Source of the DNA: JALZAI01 sp038212215
GTDB lineage: Bacteria; Actinomycetota; Actinomycetes; Mycobacteriales; Jatrophihabitantaceae
NCBI GenBank assembly: GCA_038212215.1
Contig: JBBQUT010000005.1
Span: 1 to 64,000 of the forward strand
Direction of reading: 5' to 3'
Length of the DNA stretch: 64,000 nt
Shown: positions 1 through 8,030 of the stretch, piece by piece
Layout of the letters: each line of letters begins with the position of its first letter
Position numbering within the stretch: position 1 is the stretch's first letter
Program-made: the position numbers and the translations under genes
Notes under the pieces: model-generated
Told to the model about the DNA's origin: nothing
Databases searched by the model: none
The model's input: the letters and a program-made list of their open reading frames with translations, nothing else

Positions 1-183
1 TGTGAGCCGCGGCCACCGCGGCGTTCTCGTTGTTCCACACAAACAATCGATGCTCGCCCGGTGGCCGCCTCACACCCGGCAGAAACGCTGATCACCGCGG
101 CTCCAACATCAAAAATCACGATCTACGGCTGCAGTACTAGAGGCGCCGGCACGGGACGGCCGGTCACCGGCCCGCGAACGCGC

Positions 184-645
184 CTACCCGTCGCCGTACC
201 CACCGCCGGTGACCCCGCCCGCCGGAATCGGCCGCGGCGCGACAGTTCCGGAGCGCACGGCCGGGAGCCAAATGCCGCCCGCGGTTTCGATACCAGTGCC
301 GCGGGTGTCTCCGGCCGCCTTGTCCGCGGCGTACTCGTACAACGGGTGCCCAGCCCAGGTTGCCTGCGTTGTCGCGTCCGGACGCTTGAACGAGCCGAGC
401 TTGGCAGCGTCGACTCCGGACCCCGCCTTGGCATTGCCACGCACCGGCGGCCAGTCGATCAGGCAGGCGCCGCGGCAGAGGAGGTGCGTGGTGCTTTCGG
501 CGGAGTTCACGTAGAGCGTCCGGTTACCGGCTCCGACGAGCTTGCTGCCGCGCACGGACACCGTCACACCATCCGAACCGCTGCTTGAGCAACCAGCCGC
601 GAGCGCCAGCGCGACGACCGGACCCAGGACCATGCGCACTCTCAT
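184..645 (-). CDS. Secreted lipoprotein with COG4315/Lipoprotein_15-type repeats
   Basis: Predicted 153-residue exported lipoprotein of unknown function. The N-terminus is a short basic segment, a hydrophobic stretch and a lipobox (LALAAGC), so Cys19 is the likely lipidated residue. The mature part carries the pattern of the actinobacterial 'secreted repeat' family: TLYVNSAES, then a Cys pair in LLCRGACLIDWPP, then a second copy around WAGHPLYEYAADKAAGDTRG. I chose the ATG at 645 because a strong AAGGAGG Shine-Dalgarno lies just upstream on the minus strand (651-657). A longer reading frame upstream has no such site. It lies 38 bp downstream of the chelatase gene on the same strand and may share its transcript. 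Family members are often linked to redox or membrane stress, but no function can be read here. Confidence 0.8.
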   Translation of the reverse strand: MRVRMVLGPVVALALAAGCSSSGSDGVTVSVRGSKLVGAGNRTLYVNSAESTTHLLCRGACLIDWPPVRGNAKAGSGVDAAKLGSFKRPDATTQATWAGHPLYEYAADKAAGDTRGTGIETAGGIWLPAVRSGTVAPRPIPAGGVTGGGYGDG

Positions 646-683
646 CGCAACCTCCTTGGTCACCGCAGATCGGTGCCGACGGT

Positions 684-1343
684 TCAGCCGCACGCCGCGC
701 CGTAGCGCGCCCACACTAACGTCACGAGCGCGGAATGGACACCGATCGGGTCGGCGACGACACCTGCGGAGCCGACGGCTGAGCGCAGCGCATCCAGAAA
801 GCCGCCTTCGGCGAGCAGATAGGTAGCGACCGCAACCGGTTTCGACCGCCGTTCCAGCGCGGCTTCGACGTCCGGGCCGAGCGGGAGCACGTCCACCGGC
901 CGGGAGAGCTCGTCAGCCAGTAGGCGGGCCGCCGCCGAGACCTCCGCACGGGCGGCGGGGCGGGTGGAGCCGATCGCCGCCAGCAGTACCGAGGCTGCAG
1001 GGTCTCCGCCCGCCTCGCGCAGCCGCGAGGCTACCGCCGACACGACCAACCGATCCGGGCCAAGGTGCGCCGTCACCCGTACCGCAGGGCGGCCGCTCAC
1101 GATCGACGGGATGTCGGTGTGGACGTGGTAGCCCGCCGAGAGCAGCAGCGGGACGACGACCACGTCCGTCCCGGCGAGATCGTCCAAGGCGTCAGGCAGG
1201 GACGGCGACGCCACGTCGAGGAAGCACAACGACACCGGCACGGCAGGACGTGCTGCGGAGACTGCGTCGACGAGTGCGCGGGTCGTCGCTGCGCCGTCCG
1301 CCGAGCGGGTGCCGTGTGCAGCCACCAGCAGCGTTGCGGGCAT
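684..1343 (-). CDS. CbiX/sirohydrochlorin chelatase-like protein
   Basis: About 219 residues. It opens with MPATLLVAAHGTRS, the conserved N-terminal His-Gly of CbiX/SirB chelatases, which insert Co or Fe into sirohydrochlorin in the cobalamin or siroheme pathway. A second half-domain is visible: VLLAAIGSTRP near residue 130 parallels the N-terminal strand, and VVVVPLLLSAGYHVHTDIP contains the usual metal-site His residues. It is therefore a two-lobed chelatase-like protein. A GTG at 1352 in the same frame is an alternative start. No other siroheme or cobalamin gene is in the window, so the pathway assignment rests on family only. The start region is divergent from the BrkB-like gene, with about 60 bp between them. 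Confidence 0.82.
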   Translation of the reverse strand: MPATLLVAAHGTRSADGAATTRALVDAVSAARPAVPVSLCFLDVASPSLPDALDDLAGTDVVVVPLLLSAGYHVHTDIPSIVSGRPAVRVTAHLGPDRLVVSAVASRLREAGGDPAASVLLAAIGSTRPAARAEVSAAARLLADELSRPVDVLPLGPDVEAALERRSKPVAVATYLLAEGGFLDALRSAVGSAGVVADPIGVHSALVTLVWARYGAACG

Positions 1344-1406
1344 GTAGCTCACATTAGATTGGTGGTCGGTTGCCTTCATTCGGCGCGACAAGGTGGCAGG
1401 TGGGGA

Positions 1407-2429
1407 TTGGCACTCGTCCAGCGGCTCGACCGTTTCCAGCAGGCTCATCCGCGTGTCGGGCTGCCGCTCGCCGTCGCGTACAAGTTCTTCGACGATCAGG
1501 GCAACTATCTGGCCGCCCTGATCGCGTACTACGGGTTTTTGTCGCTGTTCCCGTTGTTGCTGCTGCTGTCGACTGTGCTCAACTTTGCGCTCGCCGGCAG
1601 CCCGGACCTGCAACAGCAGGTGCTGGACTCCGCACTCGGGCAGTTTCCGGTTGTCGGCACCCAACTCAGTGACCCCCGCGGGGTGTCCGGCAGCGGGATC
1701 GGTCTGACGATCGGCATTCTCGGCACTCTCTACGGCGGGCTCGGCGTGGCCCAGGCCGGGCAGAACGCGATGAACACCATCTGGCGAGTCCCCCGCAACT
1801 CCCGTCCAAACCCGCTCAAAGCGCGGTTGCGTAGCTTGCAACTGTTGTTGGTAGTCGGTATCTCGATCACCGGCACGACGATGCTATCGGCGCTGGGCGG
1901 CAGCGCCCAGGCCTTCGGCGCGAACATCGGCGTCGGGGTGAAAGCGCTGTGCGTGCTGCTCGCGCTGGCGGTGAACTTCGCGGTGTTCATGCTCGGGTTT
2001 CGGGTCGCCACATCGCACCGCACCCATTGGCGCGACATCGTCCGCGGCGCGATCGCTGCGGCCATCGGCTGGCAGGTGTTGCAATATTTCGGGACGACCT
2101 ATGTGGGACATGTCGTCAAGCATGCGAGCGAGTTCAACAGCGTCTTCGCGCTCGTGCTGGGCCTGATCGCCTGGATCTACCTGGAAGCAGTGATCGTCGT
2201 GGTGGCCGCCGAGTACAACGCAGTCCGCTCGCTTCGGCTCTACCCGCGGGCCCTGTTGACGCCATTCACCGACAACGTCGAGCTGACCGCGGCAGACCGG
2301 AAGGCCTACACGCAGCAGGCGCGCGCCGAGCGGACCAAGGGCTTCGAGGAGATTTCAGTGAGCTTCGACGACTCGCCTGAGAGTGGCAACGTGGAGACAG
2401 GGAAAGCTGGCGACCCCGACCGGACTTGA
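1407..2429 (+). CDS. YihY/virulence factor BrkB family inner-membrane protein
   Basis: Polytopic membrane protein of about 340 residues. The N-terminus matches the family signature: RLDRFQQAHPRVGLPLAVAYKF, then DDQGNYLAALIAYYGFLSLFPLLLLLSTVL. About six hydrophobic segments follow, with a charged cytosolic tail (KAYTQQARAERTKGFEEI). The TTG at 1407, just after an AGGTGGGG-like ribosome-binding sequence, puts the start where mycobacterial homologues begin. A GTG at 1362 is possible. The reading frame runs into the 3' end of the oppositely oriented tRNA-Asp gene, overlapping it by about 22 bp. Its function is unknown: the family was once called RNase BN but is a transporter-like membrane protein. 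Confidence 0.85.
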   Translation: MALVQRLDRFQQAHPRVGLPLAVAYKFFDDQGNYLAALIAYYGFLSLFPLLLLLSTVLNFALAGSPDLQQQVLDSALGQFPVVGTQLSDPRGVSGSGIGLTIGILGTLYGGLGVAQAGQNAMNTIWRVPRNSRPNPLKARLRSLQLLLVVGISITGTTMLSALGGSAQAFGANIGVGVKALCVLLALAVNFAVFMLGFRVATSHRTHWRDIVRGAIAAAIGWQVLQYFGTTYVGHVVKHASEFNSVFALVLGLIAWIYLEAVIVVVAAEYNAVRSLRLYPRALLTPFTDNVELTAADRKAYTQQARAERTKGFEEISVSFDDSPESGNVETGKAGDPDRT

Positions 2430-2484
2430 ACCGGCGACCTCCGCCGTGACAGGGCGGCGCTCTAACCAGCTGAGCTACGGGGCC
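2408..2484 (-). tRNA. tRNA-Asp (anticodon GTC)
   Basis: On the minus strand the acceptor arms GGCCCCG and CGGGGTC pair. The anticodon loop reads CTGTCAC (GTC), the T-loop reads GTTCAAGTC, and CCA is encoded at the 3' end (TGG at 2408-2410 on the plus strand). The length is 77 nt including CCA. The 3' end overlaps the end of the convergent BrkB-like reading frame. Confidence 0.95.
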
Positions 2485-2513
2485 AATGGGCAAACGGTAA
2501 AGCCATAACGCAG

Positions 2514-2586
2514 TGCCCCCAACGGGATTCGAACCCGTGCTACCGCCTTGAAAGGGCGGCGTCCTGGGCCTCTAGACGATGAGGGC
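2514..2586 (-). tRNA. tRNA-Glu (anticodon TTC)
   Basis: The acceptor strands GCCCTCA and TGGGGGC pair with one U-G wobble. The anticodon loop is CTTTCAA (TTC) and the T-loop is GGTTCGAATCC. No CCA is encoded after the discriminator A. It lies 29 bp upstream of tRNA-Asp on the same strand, so the two are probably co-transcribed. Confidence 0.95.
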
Positions 2587-2659
2587 GAACCGCACCAGCC
2601 TAACCCCGTCGGTGGACGGCCCAAGCATAGGGGACGGGCCGGAAACGCGCCAAAACCGC

Positions 2660-2932
2660 CTACCGGCGTAGCCGTCCGCGTCCGCCGTCGAAGAGCCGCC
2701 AGACCGCGAGGATGACGATGCTTCCGGCGACCGCGCCAAAAAAGGTTGACGCCTTGCGCAAGTCGAACCGGTCGTAGAACAACAGCGCCCAGAGGGAGCC
2801 GCCGGCGTAGGAACCAACCACGCCGAGCAACGCGGTCCCTAGGCAGCCCAGCTTGACCGGGCTGCGCACGATCAGACGCGCGAGGGCCCCCGCAAGCAGG
2901 CCGATAACGAACAAACCGAGGATATAGAGCAC
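2660..2932 (-). CDS. GlsB/YeaQ/YmgE-type small membrane protein
   Basis: 90 residues with three hydrophobic segments. The first carries the glycine-rich pattern typical of transglycosylase-associated/GlsB proteins (FVIGLLAGALARLIV), followed by GCLGTALLGVVGSYAGG. The tail is short and Arg-rich. The start is the GTG at 2932. The gene begins 9 bp after the tyrA stop codon on the same strand, so it is almost certainly the second gene of a tyrA operon. Family members are stress-associated membrane proteins, with no link to tyrosine synthesis that I know of. Confidence 0.82.
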   Translation of the reverse strand: MLYILGLFVIGLLAGALARLIVRSPVKLGCLGTALLGVVGSYAGGSLWALLFYDRFDLRKASTFFGAVAGSIVILAVWRLFDGGRGRLRR

Positions 2933-2941
2933 GCCGTCAAC

Positions 2942-3904
2942 CTAGCGCGGCCGCATGCCCAGGAGGCGCACCCCGTCGTCGTCGCGTAGCACCGCAGTGA
3001 TCCACCCGCCGCGGCGTCCGTGCTCGCTCAACTGCGCGGCGTCGACCAGAAGCTCGACCGGCTCCACCTTGCGGTGCTCCCAGTTGGTGCGGGCGTCGTG
3101 TCCGGCCGTCGCGAGCTCGAGCACTGACCGGCCCGCCTCGAGCTCGTCGCGGGCGGAGCTCAGCCGGTGCACCACCTCGTCGATGGCCGCGACCAGGGCG
3201 GGATTGCCGTCACACCACGTGGCGACCAGTTCTGGACGGGTTCGCGCGACTCGAGAGCCGGACAGGTAGGACCCGGCAGCGAGCGAGAGCCCGAGCTGCC
3301 CGCCGGCCAGCCCGACCAGTGCGAGCGCCTCGGCGAGCACGTGCGGCAGACCGATCACCCGGGCAACCGCAGCGTCCTGCTCGGCGGCGGTTGTCGGCAC
3401 CGGCCGCGCGCCCAGATCGCAGACCAACTCTGCGACGCGAACCCAGGCAAGCAGGTCGGTGTCGGGTTCGATGGTGAGCGTCCACGGGGCGTCGCGGAAG
3501 AGCAACGGGTCGGTCGCTGCCCAGCCGCTCTCCTCGGTGCCGGCCAGTGGGTGCCCGCCGACGAAGCGGGCCTGTGGGACGTGTTCCTGAACGGCCGTGA
3601 GCACCGGTTGCTTCAGTGTGCCGACGTCGGTGACCAGCGTGCGCTGGGGCAGGTGGGGCGAGACCGAGCGCAGCGCGTCCGCCAGCTGCGGCAGCGGCAT
3701 CGCAAGCACGACGAGGTCGGCTCCATGCACCGCGGCCTCGTCGGTCGGCGCAACCGGGAATCCGGCGGAGCTCGCATCGGCTGCGGTCTGGGAGTCTGTG
3801 TCATATCCCACGACGTCCAGACCGCTGTGGCGCATCGCGTGCATCAGCGACCCGCCGATGAGCCCGAGCCCGAGGACCGCGACGCGATGAAACGGCGGGA
3901 TCAC
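2942..3904 (-). CDS. tyrA: Prephenate dehydrogenase
   Basis: 320 residues. This enzyme makes 4-hydroxyphenylpyruvate from prephenate using NAD, in tyrosine biosynthesis. The NAD-binding Rossmann motif GLGLIGGS is at residues 12-19, LAMPLPQL is at the end of the nucleotide-binding fold, and the catalytic-region motif VGGHPLAGTEESGW is at about residues 115-128. An all-alpha C-terminal half follows. A weak ACT-like tail (GWITAVLRDDDGVRLLGMRPR) may be regulatory. The start is GTG at 3904. The gene is divergent from the tRNA-deaminase-associated genes, the same arrangement as tyrA (Rv3754) and Rv3753c in M. tuberculosis. The divergent gap holds GC-rich repeats (see 3921-4015). Confidence 0.93.
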   Translation of the reverse strand: MIPPFHRVAVLGLGLIGGSLMHAMRHSGLDVVGYDTDSQTAADASSAGFPVAPTDEAAVHGADLVVLAMPLPQLADALRSVSPHLPQRTLVTDVGTLKQPVLTAVQEHVPQARFVGGHPLAGTEESGWAATDPLLFRDAPWTLTIEPDTDLLAWVRVAELVCDLGARPVPTTAAEQDAAVARVIGLPHVLAEALALVGLAGGQLGLSLAAGSYLSGSRVARTRPELVATWCDGNPALVAAIDEVVHRLSSARDELEAGRSVLELATAGHDARTNWEHRKVEPVELLVDAAQLSEHGRRGGWITAVLRDDDGVRLLGMRPR

Positions 3905-3920
3905 GGGTTTCCGCCCAGCT

Positions 3921-4015
3921 GCTCGCTTCGCTCGCTCACGGCCTTCTCTCGCTGCGCTCGATCCGGCCGGCCAAGCCCGATAACAACTGCTCGCTCGCTG
4001 CGCTCGCTCACGGCC
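3921..4015. repeat. Two copies of a CGCTCGCTGCGCTC-type intergenic repeat
   Basis: Positions 3921-3943 and 3993-4015 are 23-bp direct repeats that differ at one base, both ending in CTCGCTCACGGCC. A third partial copy (CTCTCGCTGCGCTCG) lies at 3946-3960. The core CGCTCGCTGCGCTC is the reverse complement of the GAGCGCAGCGAGCG core repeated between ask and asd at 33166-33243, so this is a dispersed element present at least twice in the window. Confidence 0.75.
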
Positions 4016-4113
4016 CGACGCTAGCGCCTAGGCATGAACGACTTCCCGCGACTGCCCGTCCGTGTCAGGATCGACACCGCACCGACTTGGTGCACGGCTG
4101 AGGTAGGTGGACG

Positions 4114-4605
4114 GTGGCGGTGTCGCAAGGTGGTTTCGCGGTCGCGGCATTCCGTGACGCCGGGCTCTGGCGCGCCGAGCCGCTCCCGCCGTCCGTTCTC
4201 GGTGATCTGGCCTCGCTGCTCCAGGCATTGCGCGCCCAGCCGGCTGAGGGTGGCCCGTTCGTGGTGGCCTGCGTCGACGACGAGTTCTTCCTGATCGCGC
4301 GCCAGAACGGGCCGCGGATCTCACTGTTGCTCTCGGACTTGACCGCCTCAGTCGCCTACCCTCTTGCCGAGCAGGCGATGGCCCGTCTCGGCGAGGAGCC
4401 GCCGGACGAGGACGAGCTCGATGAGATATGGCCGATCGGTGACCTTGATCTGTTTTCCGACCTCGATCTGGCTGAGGACGAGATGGAACAAATCCTTGAC
4501 GACATCGACGCTTTCCCCGACGAGATGCTCGACGCCATCGTCGAGAGGATTGGACTGGTCGACGCGTATGCACGCGCGACGGAGATGGCACAGGCGGCGC
4601 GATGA
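4114..4605 (+). CDS. tRNA adenosine deaminase-associated protein, first paralogue
   Basis: 163 residues, very acidic in the C-terminal half (DEDELDEIW, EDEMEQILDDIDAFPDEML). The layout is that of the actinobacterial family found beside tadA (Rv3753c type): an N-terminal beta-rich part beginning AVAAFRDAGLWRAEPLP, a central GPFVVACVDDEFFLIARQNGP, and a C-terminal helical part. The start is GTG at 4114 after an AGGTAGGTGG sequence. The stop overlaps the next gene's start (ATGA at 4602-4605), so the two are translationally coupled. The role is unknown; the constant neighbourhood with tadA suggests a link to tRNA wobble editing, which is inference. Confidence 0.8.
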   Translation: MAVSQGGFAVAAFRDAGLWRAEPLPPSVLGDLASLLQALRAQPAEGGPFVVACVDDEFFLIARQNGPRISLLLSDLTASVAYPLAEQAMARLGEEPPDEDELDEIWPIGDLDLFSDLDLAEDEMEQILDDIDAFPDEMLDAIVERIGLVDAYARATEMAQAAR

Positions 4606-5087
4606 CGTATTTCGCTTGCGTGTTGGCTCGGACCGGTGACCGCTGGACTGCCGACGAGGTATCACTGGAGGGCTGCGAAAGCATTACCGACCTCGCCGAG
4701 GTGGCCCGCGACGTCGATGGCGAGCTACGCCTGCTGTTCGTCGAGGAGGACGACGAGTACTCGGCGATCGTCCGCGTCGATGACGAGCATGACGAACCCC
4801 GCGCGTTCCTGTCCGACGGGCACGCGGCCGACTTCTATCTTGTCGCGGCCTATATCGCCGAAGATCTCAGCGAGATCGGCGAGGACGTTCTCGACGACGA
4901 CGAGGACGCTCCGCCGGCGCACGACAGTGCACCGTTCGGTGACGCCGAAATCGTCGACGATCTGGGCACCTCGGCGAATGATCTGCTCGCGATGTGCGCG
5001 CATCACGGCACCTTGCCCATCGACGTGCTGGTCGCGGTCTCGGAGAAGGCCGGATGTGGTGAGGCTTTCGACGACCTGCGCGCCTGA
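4602..5087 (+). CDS. tRNA adenosine deaminase-associated protein, second paralogue
   Basis: 161 residues. It has the same architecture as the preceding gene: YFACVLARTGDRWTADEV at the start, RLLFVEEDDEYSAIVRVDDE in the centre, then SDGHAADFYLVAAYIAEDLSE and an acidic, helical C-terminus. This is the copy that looks most like the usual single gene found before tadA. The ATG overlaps the previous stop codon, and tadA begins 10 bp after this stop. The two genes are diverged tandem paralogues, which I regard as unusual because I know this locus with one copy. Function is unknown. Confidence 0.82.
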   Translation: MTYFACVLARTGDRWTADEVSLEGCESITDLAEVARDVDGELRLLFVEEDDEYSAIVRVDDEHDEPRAFLSDGHAADFYLVAAYIAEDLSEIGEDVLDDDEDAPPAHDSAPFGDAEIVDDLGTSANDLLAMCAHHGTLPIDVLVAVSEKAGCGEAFDDLRA

Positions 5088-5097
5088 GTGAGGCGAT

Positions 5098-5550
5098 GTG
5101 AACGCTGAGGCGGCGATACGCGCGGCGCTTATCGAGGCGCGCTTCGCGCTTGGTCACAGCGATGTCCCGGTCGGCGCGGTCGTGCTGGACGCGTCCGCGC
5201 GGGTGGTCGCCGCGGGACATAACGAGCGTGAGGGCGGGCACGACCCGACCGCGCATGCCGAAGTCGTGGCGCTGCGGCGTGCGGGCCAGGCGCTCGGTTC
5301 TTGGCAGCTCCGCGGCTGCACCCTCGCCGTGACGCTCGAACCCTGCACGATGTGCGCCGGCGCGCTCGTGCTCGCCCGCGTCGATCGGCTGATCTTCGGT
5401 GCGTGGGACCCAAAGGCCGGCGCAGTCGGCTCGCTGTGGGACGTCGTGCGCGACCGTCGGCTCAACCATCGCCCGGAAGTTGTCGCCGGAGTGCTCGCGG
5501 AGGAGTGTGGCGCGCTGCTAGCTGAGTTTTTCGCCGCAAGGCGGACCTGA
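5098..5550 (+). CDS. tadA: tRNA-specific adenosine deaminase
   Basis: 150 residues. TadA converts A34 to inosine in the tRNA-Arg(ACG) anticodon. The zinc-dependent deaminase signature is complete: HAEVVAL at about residues 58-64 (metal His and catalytic Glu) and EPCTMCAGAL at about 81-90 (two metal Cys). The length is normal. The start is GTG at 5098, 10 bp after the upstream stop. The operon 4114-5550 is followed directly by tRNA-Ser(CGA), as in mycobacteria. Confidence 0.94.
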   Translation: MNAEAAIRAALIEARFALGHSDVPVGAVVLDASARVVAAGHNEREGGHDPTAHAEVVALRRAGQALGSWQLRGCTLAVTLEPCTMCAGALVLARVDRLIFGAWDPKAGAVGSLWDVVRDRRLNHRPEVVAGVLAEECGALLAEFFAARRT

Positions 5551-5572
5551 GCGCTGCGGTACCCTTTGCGAC

Positions 5573-5660
5573 GGTGGCGTGTCCGAGCGGCCAAAGGAGC
5601 ACGCCTCGAAAGCGTGTGTGGGTAAAACCACCGTGGGTTCGAATCCCACCGCCACCGCCA
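5573..5660 (+). tRNA. tRNA-Ser (anticodon CGA)
   Basis: 88 nt including encoded CCA. The acceptor GGTGGCG pairs with CGCCACC, the anticodon loop is CTCGAAA, and there is a long variable arm as expected for a type II tRNA. The T-arm reads GTGGGTTCGAATCCCAC. The 3' 53 nt are repeated imperfectly at 14460-14512, so this gene is the likely integration target of the island that follows. Confidence 0.95.
5603..5655 (+). repeat. Left attachment-site-like copy (3' half of tRNA-Ser)
   Basis: This segment of tRNA-Ser aligns with 14460-14512 over 53 bp with about six mismatches. The last 22 bp (5634-5655 and 14491-14512) are identical and cover the T-arm and part of the acceptor stem, a classic attB core for site-specific integration. 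Confidence 0.65.
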
Positions 5661-5663
5661 GAC

Positions 5664-5684
5664 AACCCTTATTTCCTAAGGGTT
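5664..5684 (+). terminator. Hairpin just after tRNA-Ser
   Basis: An 8-bp perfect stem, AACCCTTA (5664-5671) with TAAGGGTT (5677-5684), has a 5-nt loop. It ends in TTT, without a long T run. The position 4 nt after the tRNA fits a transcript end. Confidence 0.6.
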
Positions 5685-5689
5685 TCGGG

Positions 5690-6156
5690 CTGGAACTGTT
5701 CCCGCTGAACGTTTGGTCGGACGCCGACATGGCGTCATCGCTAGGTACCACGCACATTGAAACTGGCCAGACCAGCTTTGAGGCCGGCGACGAAGCCCGG
5801 CGAAATCGGGGGTCGTAGTGCCGACGTCCTTTTCGAAGGCGTGTTCGTCTAAATCGAACGCGACGACGGACCTCGGCGCTAGGGTGGGCGAGTTGGAGTA
5901 GCCGCTGACCCAGCCTGGGACTGGAGACCGCTCGCTTGCTCGTCGCAGCCGGACATAGGCTCTGGCTCGGTGCGCGCGACGAGGTCCGTGGTCGCGCCGC
6001 CGCTGAGGACGTCGGTGCACGATTCGTTCAGCCCGACGTCACCTCTCACAGCGTCGCGCAAGTGGCACCCGTACGGGACACCACCACTCCTACAGCCAGA
6101 AACCTGTGACTCACCGCTCAGGGTTCCGCGCGTGAGGCGACGAACGCAGTTGCTGA
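5690..6156. other. Left island flank, no convincing gene
   Basis: About 470 bp without a reading frame that has a credible start, ribosome-binding site and recognisable protein. The short frames here encode low-complexity Arg/Pro/Ser-rich products. It may hold degraded DNA from the integration. Confidence 0.5.
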
Positions 6157-6768
6157 TCAGTCGATGCTGCATCTGCGGTAGCGGATATGGGTGGTTAGCG
6201 GTGAGTGGAGCACCTCAACGGGCTCGAAGTCAAAGGTCTCGAGGCCATCGAACATGCCCTCGCCGCTACCGAGGAGGACGGGTGCGATGTCGAGGGTGAG
6301 TTCATCGATCACGCCGGCATTGAGTGCCTGTCGAACTGTCGAAGCGCCGCCGGCGATGTCCACGCCGTTGCCGTCTGCCGTTTCGAGCGCCTGCGAGTAG
6401 GCGGCGCTGAAACCCTCGGTGACGAAGTGAAAGGTCGTCCCGCCCTCCATCTCGATCGGTTCGCGGGCGTGGTGAGTGAGCACGAAGACCGGGGCATGAT
6501 AGGGCGGCTCGGATCCCCACCATCCGTCCCACGGTTCGTGCCACTCACCGCGGATCGGCCCGAACATGTTGCGGCCCATGACGTACGCGCCGCGAGGGCG
6601 CATGAGCCATTCGTTGGCTGTCTTGTCGGCCTCGGTCGCGCGCGGGTCGCCGATATGCCAGCCGTGCAGCTCGCGGCCGCGCTTGCCCAGCGGGTTGTCC
6701 CGGCTCTGCTCGGGTCCCGCGACGAAGCCGTCGAGCGAGACAGACATGTGGCACGTGGTGTCGGACAT
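6157..6768 (-). CDS. Dihydrofolate reductase/RibD C-terminal family protein
   Basis: 203 residues. The N-terminus MSDTTCHMSVSLDGFVAGP is the family start, followed by YVMGRNMFGP, VFVLTHHAREP, and the C-terminal NADPH-side motifs DIAGGASTVRQALNAGVIDELTLDIAPVLLGSG. Members are NADPH-dependent reductases related to the RibD C-terminal domain, usually of unknown substrate. They are not the housekeeping DHFR. The ATG at 6768 follows GAGAGG with a 5-nt gap. A GTG two codons upstream is less likely. It is the first of two such genes in the island (the other is at 12647); the two differ in sequence and are not a recent duplication. Confidence 0.88.
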   Translation of the reverse strand: MSDTTCHMSVSLDGFVAGPEQSRDNPLGKRGRELHGWHIGDPRATEADKTANEWLMRPRGAYVMGRNMFGPIRGEWHEPWDGWWGSEPPYHAPVFVLTHHAREPIEMEGGTTFHFVTEGFSAAYSQALETADGNGVDIAGGASTVRQALNAGVIDELTLDIAPVLLGSGEGMFDGLETFDFEPVEVLHSPLTTHIRYRRCSID

Positions 6769-6950
6769 CAGCACCTCTCAGAAGTAGTTGCGCTGCGTTG
6801 CGACCCTTGATAGCAGCAACGTCGGACATCGGCGGTCGACGTCCCCAATAAGTTGGCAGATCACAGTGTCGGAAGGGATGACGCAGTCGTCGTTGGGGCT
6901 CAGGGGCGGACCGGACCAATGGAGTCTCCGTGCTGCACTCTCGACGTCGT

Positions 6951-8030
6951 TCAGCGGACGAGGGTGAAGAACGACTCGAGCTCTGCGGCGAAGATCGCGG
7001 GCTGCTCCCAGGCGGCGAAGTGGCCACCGCGCGCGGGTTCGTTCCAGTAGCGGATGTCTGTGAACCGTTGCTCGGCTTCTTGTCGCGAGGGGCGTTGCAA
7101 CTCGTGAGCGAAGATGCTGCAACCGGCCGGGGTATGGACGAGGTCGCGGGCTTCGAGCGGCCCCTCGAGCCAGCGTGTGACGTCGTAGAGGCTCTCCCAG
7201 TAAAGGCGGGCAGCTGATGCACCAGTACGCGGAAGCCAGTAGAGCATCAGGTTGTCGAGCAATGCGTCGCGAGTGATCTCGCTGCGCGGGTCGGTCCAGG
7301 CCACTACCTTCTCGGTGATCCACGCGGCGAGGCCGGCGGGTGAGTCGGTGAGGGAGTAGCCGATCGTCTGCGGGCGCGTGCGGTGCTGCGTCGAGTAGCC
7401 TGCCTCGTCGCTGTCTCGCTCAGAGGCCGGCGCGGCGGTGGAACGCTGCGAAGGCACGAGCGGTGGCAGAAGGTGTATGCCGACCACGTGTGCGGCGTCC
7501 TGCTGACCCAGGCTGGCGGTCACGCTCGTGCCCCAGTCGCTTCCCGCGGCGCCATAGCGCTCATAGCCGAGCAGCGCCATGAGCTGCGCCCAAGCCCGGG
7601 CAATCCTCTGCACCCCCCAGCCACGTTCGCTGGGCTTGTCGCTCCAGGCATAGCCAGGGAGCGAAGGTACGACGCAGTGGAAGCCAGCATTATTGAGCGG
7701 TTCCAGCGCCTCGCGGAACTCGATGACCGAACCTGGCCAGCCGTGTGTGAGAACCAACGGGAACGCGTCTTGGCGCCGGGATCGTGCGTGGAGGAAATGA
7801 ATGCCCAACCCGTCAATGCTGGCCCGGAACTGACCGACGCCAGCGAGATTCGCCTCGCATCGCCGCCAGTCGTAGGCCTCACTCCAGTATGCGCAGAGGT
7901 CCTGGAGGTCGGCCAGAGGAACACCCTGGGTCGGGTCGGTCGCCGGCTCGGGCCACCGGGTCGCGCGTAATCGGGCGCTCAGGTCCTGCAGCTCTGTATC
8001 GGTCACCTCCGGCGCAAACGGCTCGATCAT
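6951..8030 (-). CDS. Epoxide hydrolase (alpha/beta hydrolase, EHN domain)
   Basis: 359 residues. The N-terminal EHN-type lid segment (IEPFAPEVTDTELQDLSARL) comes first, then the alpha/beta hydrolase core. The oxyanion motif is HGWPGS, the nucleophile is Asp in GSDWGTS (about residue 175), and the likely catalytic His is in RGGHFAAWEQP near the C-terminus. The family opens epoxides to diols through an Asp-ester intermediate. I chose ATG 8030 (MIEPFAPEV), where homologues start. It lies on the same strand as the downstream reductase gene at 6157, with a 182-bp gap. It appears intact. Confidence 0.9.
   Translation of the reverse strand: MIEPFAPEVTDTELQDLSARLRATRWPEPATDPTQGVPLADLQDLCAYWSEAYDWRRCEANLAGVGQFRASIDGLGIHFLHARSRRQDAFPLVLTHGWPGSVIEFREALEPLNNAGFHCVVPSLPGYAWSDKPSERGWGVQRIARAWAQLMALLGYERYGAAGSDWGTSVTASLGQQDAAHVVGIHLLPPLVPSQRSTAAPASERDSDEAGYSTQHRTRPQTIGYSLTDSPAGLAAWITEKVVAWTDPRSEITRDALLDNLMLYWLPRTGASAARLYWESLYDVTRWLEGPLEARDLVHTPAGCSIFAHELQRPSRQEAEQRFTDIRYWNEPARGGHFAAWEQPAIFAAELESFFTLVR

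Noticed and set aside
1..183. A minus-strand frame near 1-120 (DVGAAVISVSAGCEAATG-like) running off the left edge
   Set aside because: No ribosome-binding site or family could be seen in the few codons available, so I did not call a gene.
3921..4015. A CRISPR array
   Set aside because: The repeats are few, unequally spaced and contain a palindromic GC-rich core with no unique spacers of constant length. No Cas gene is in the window.
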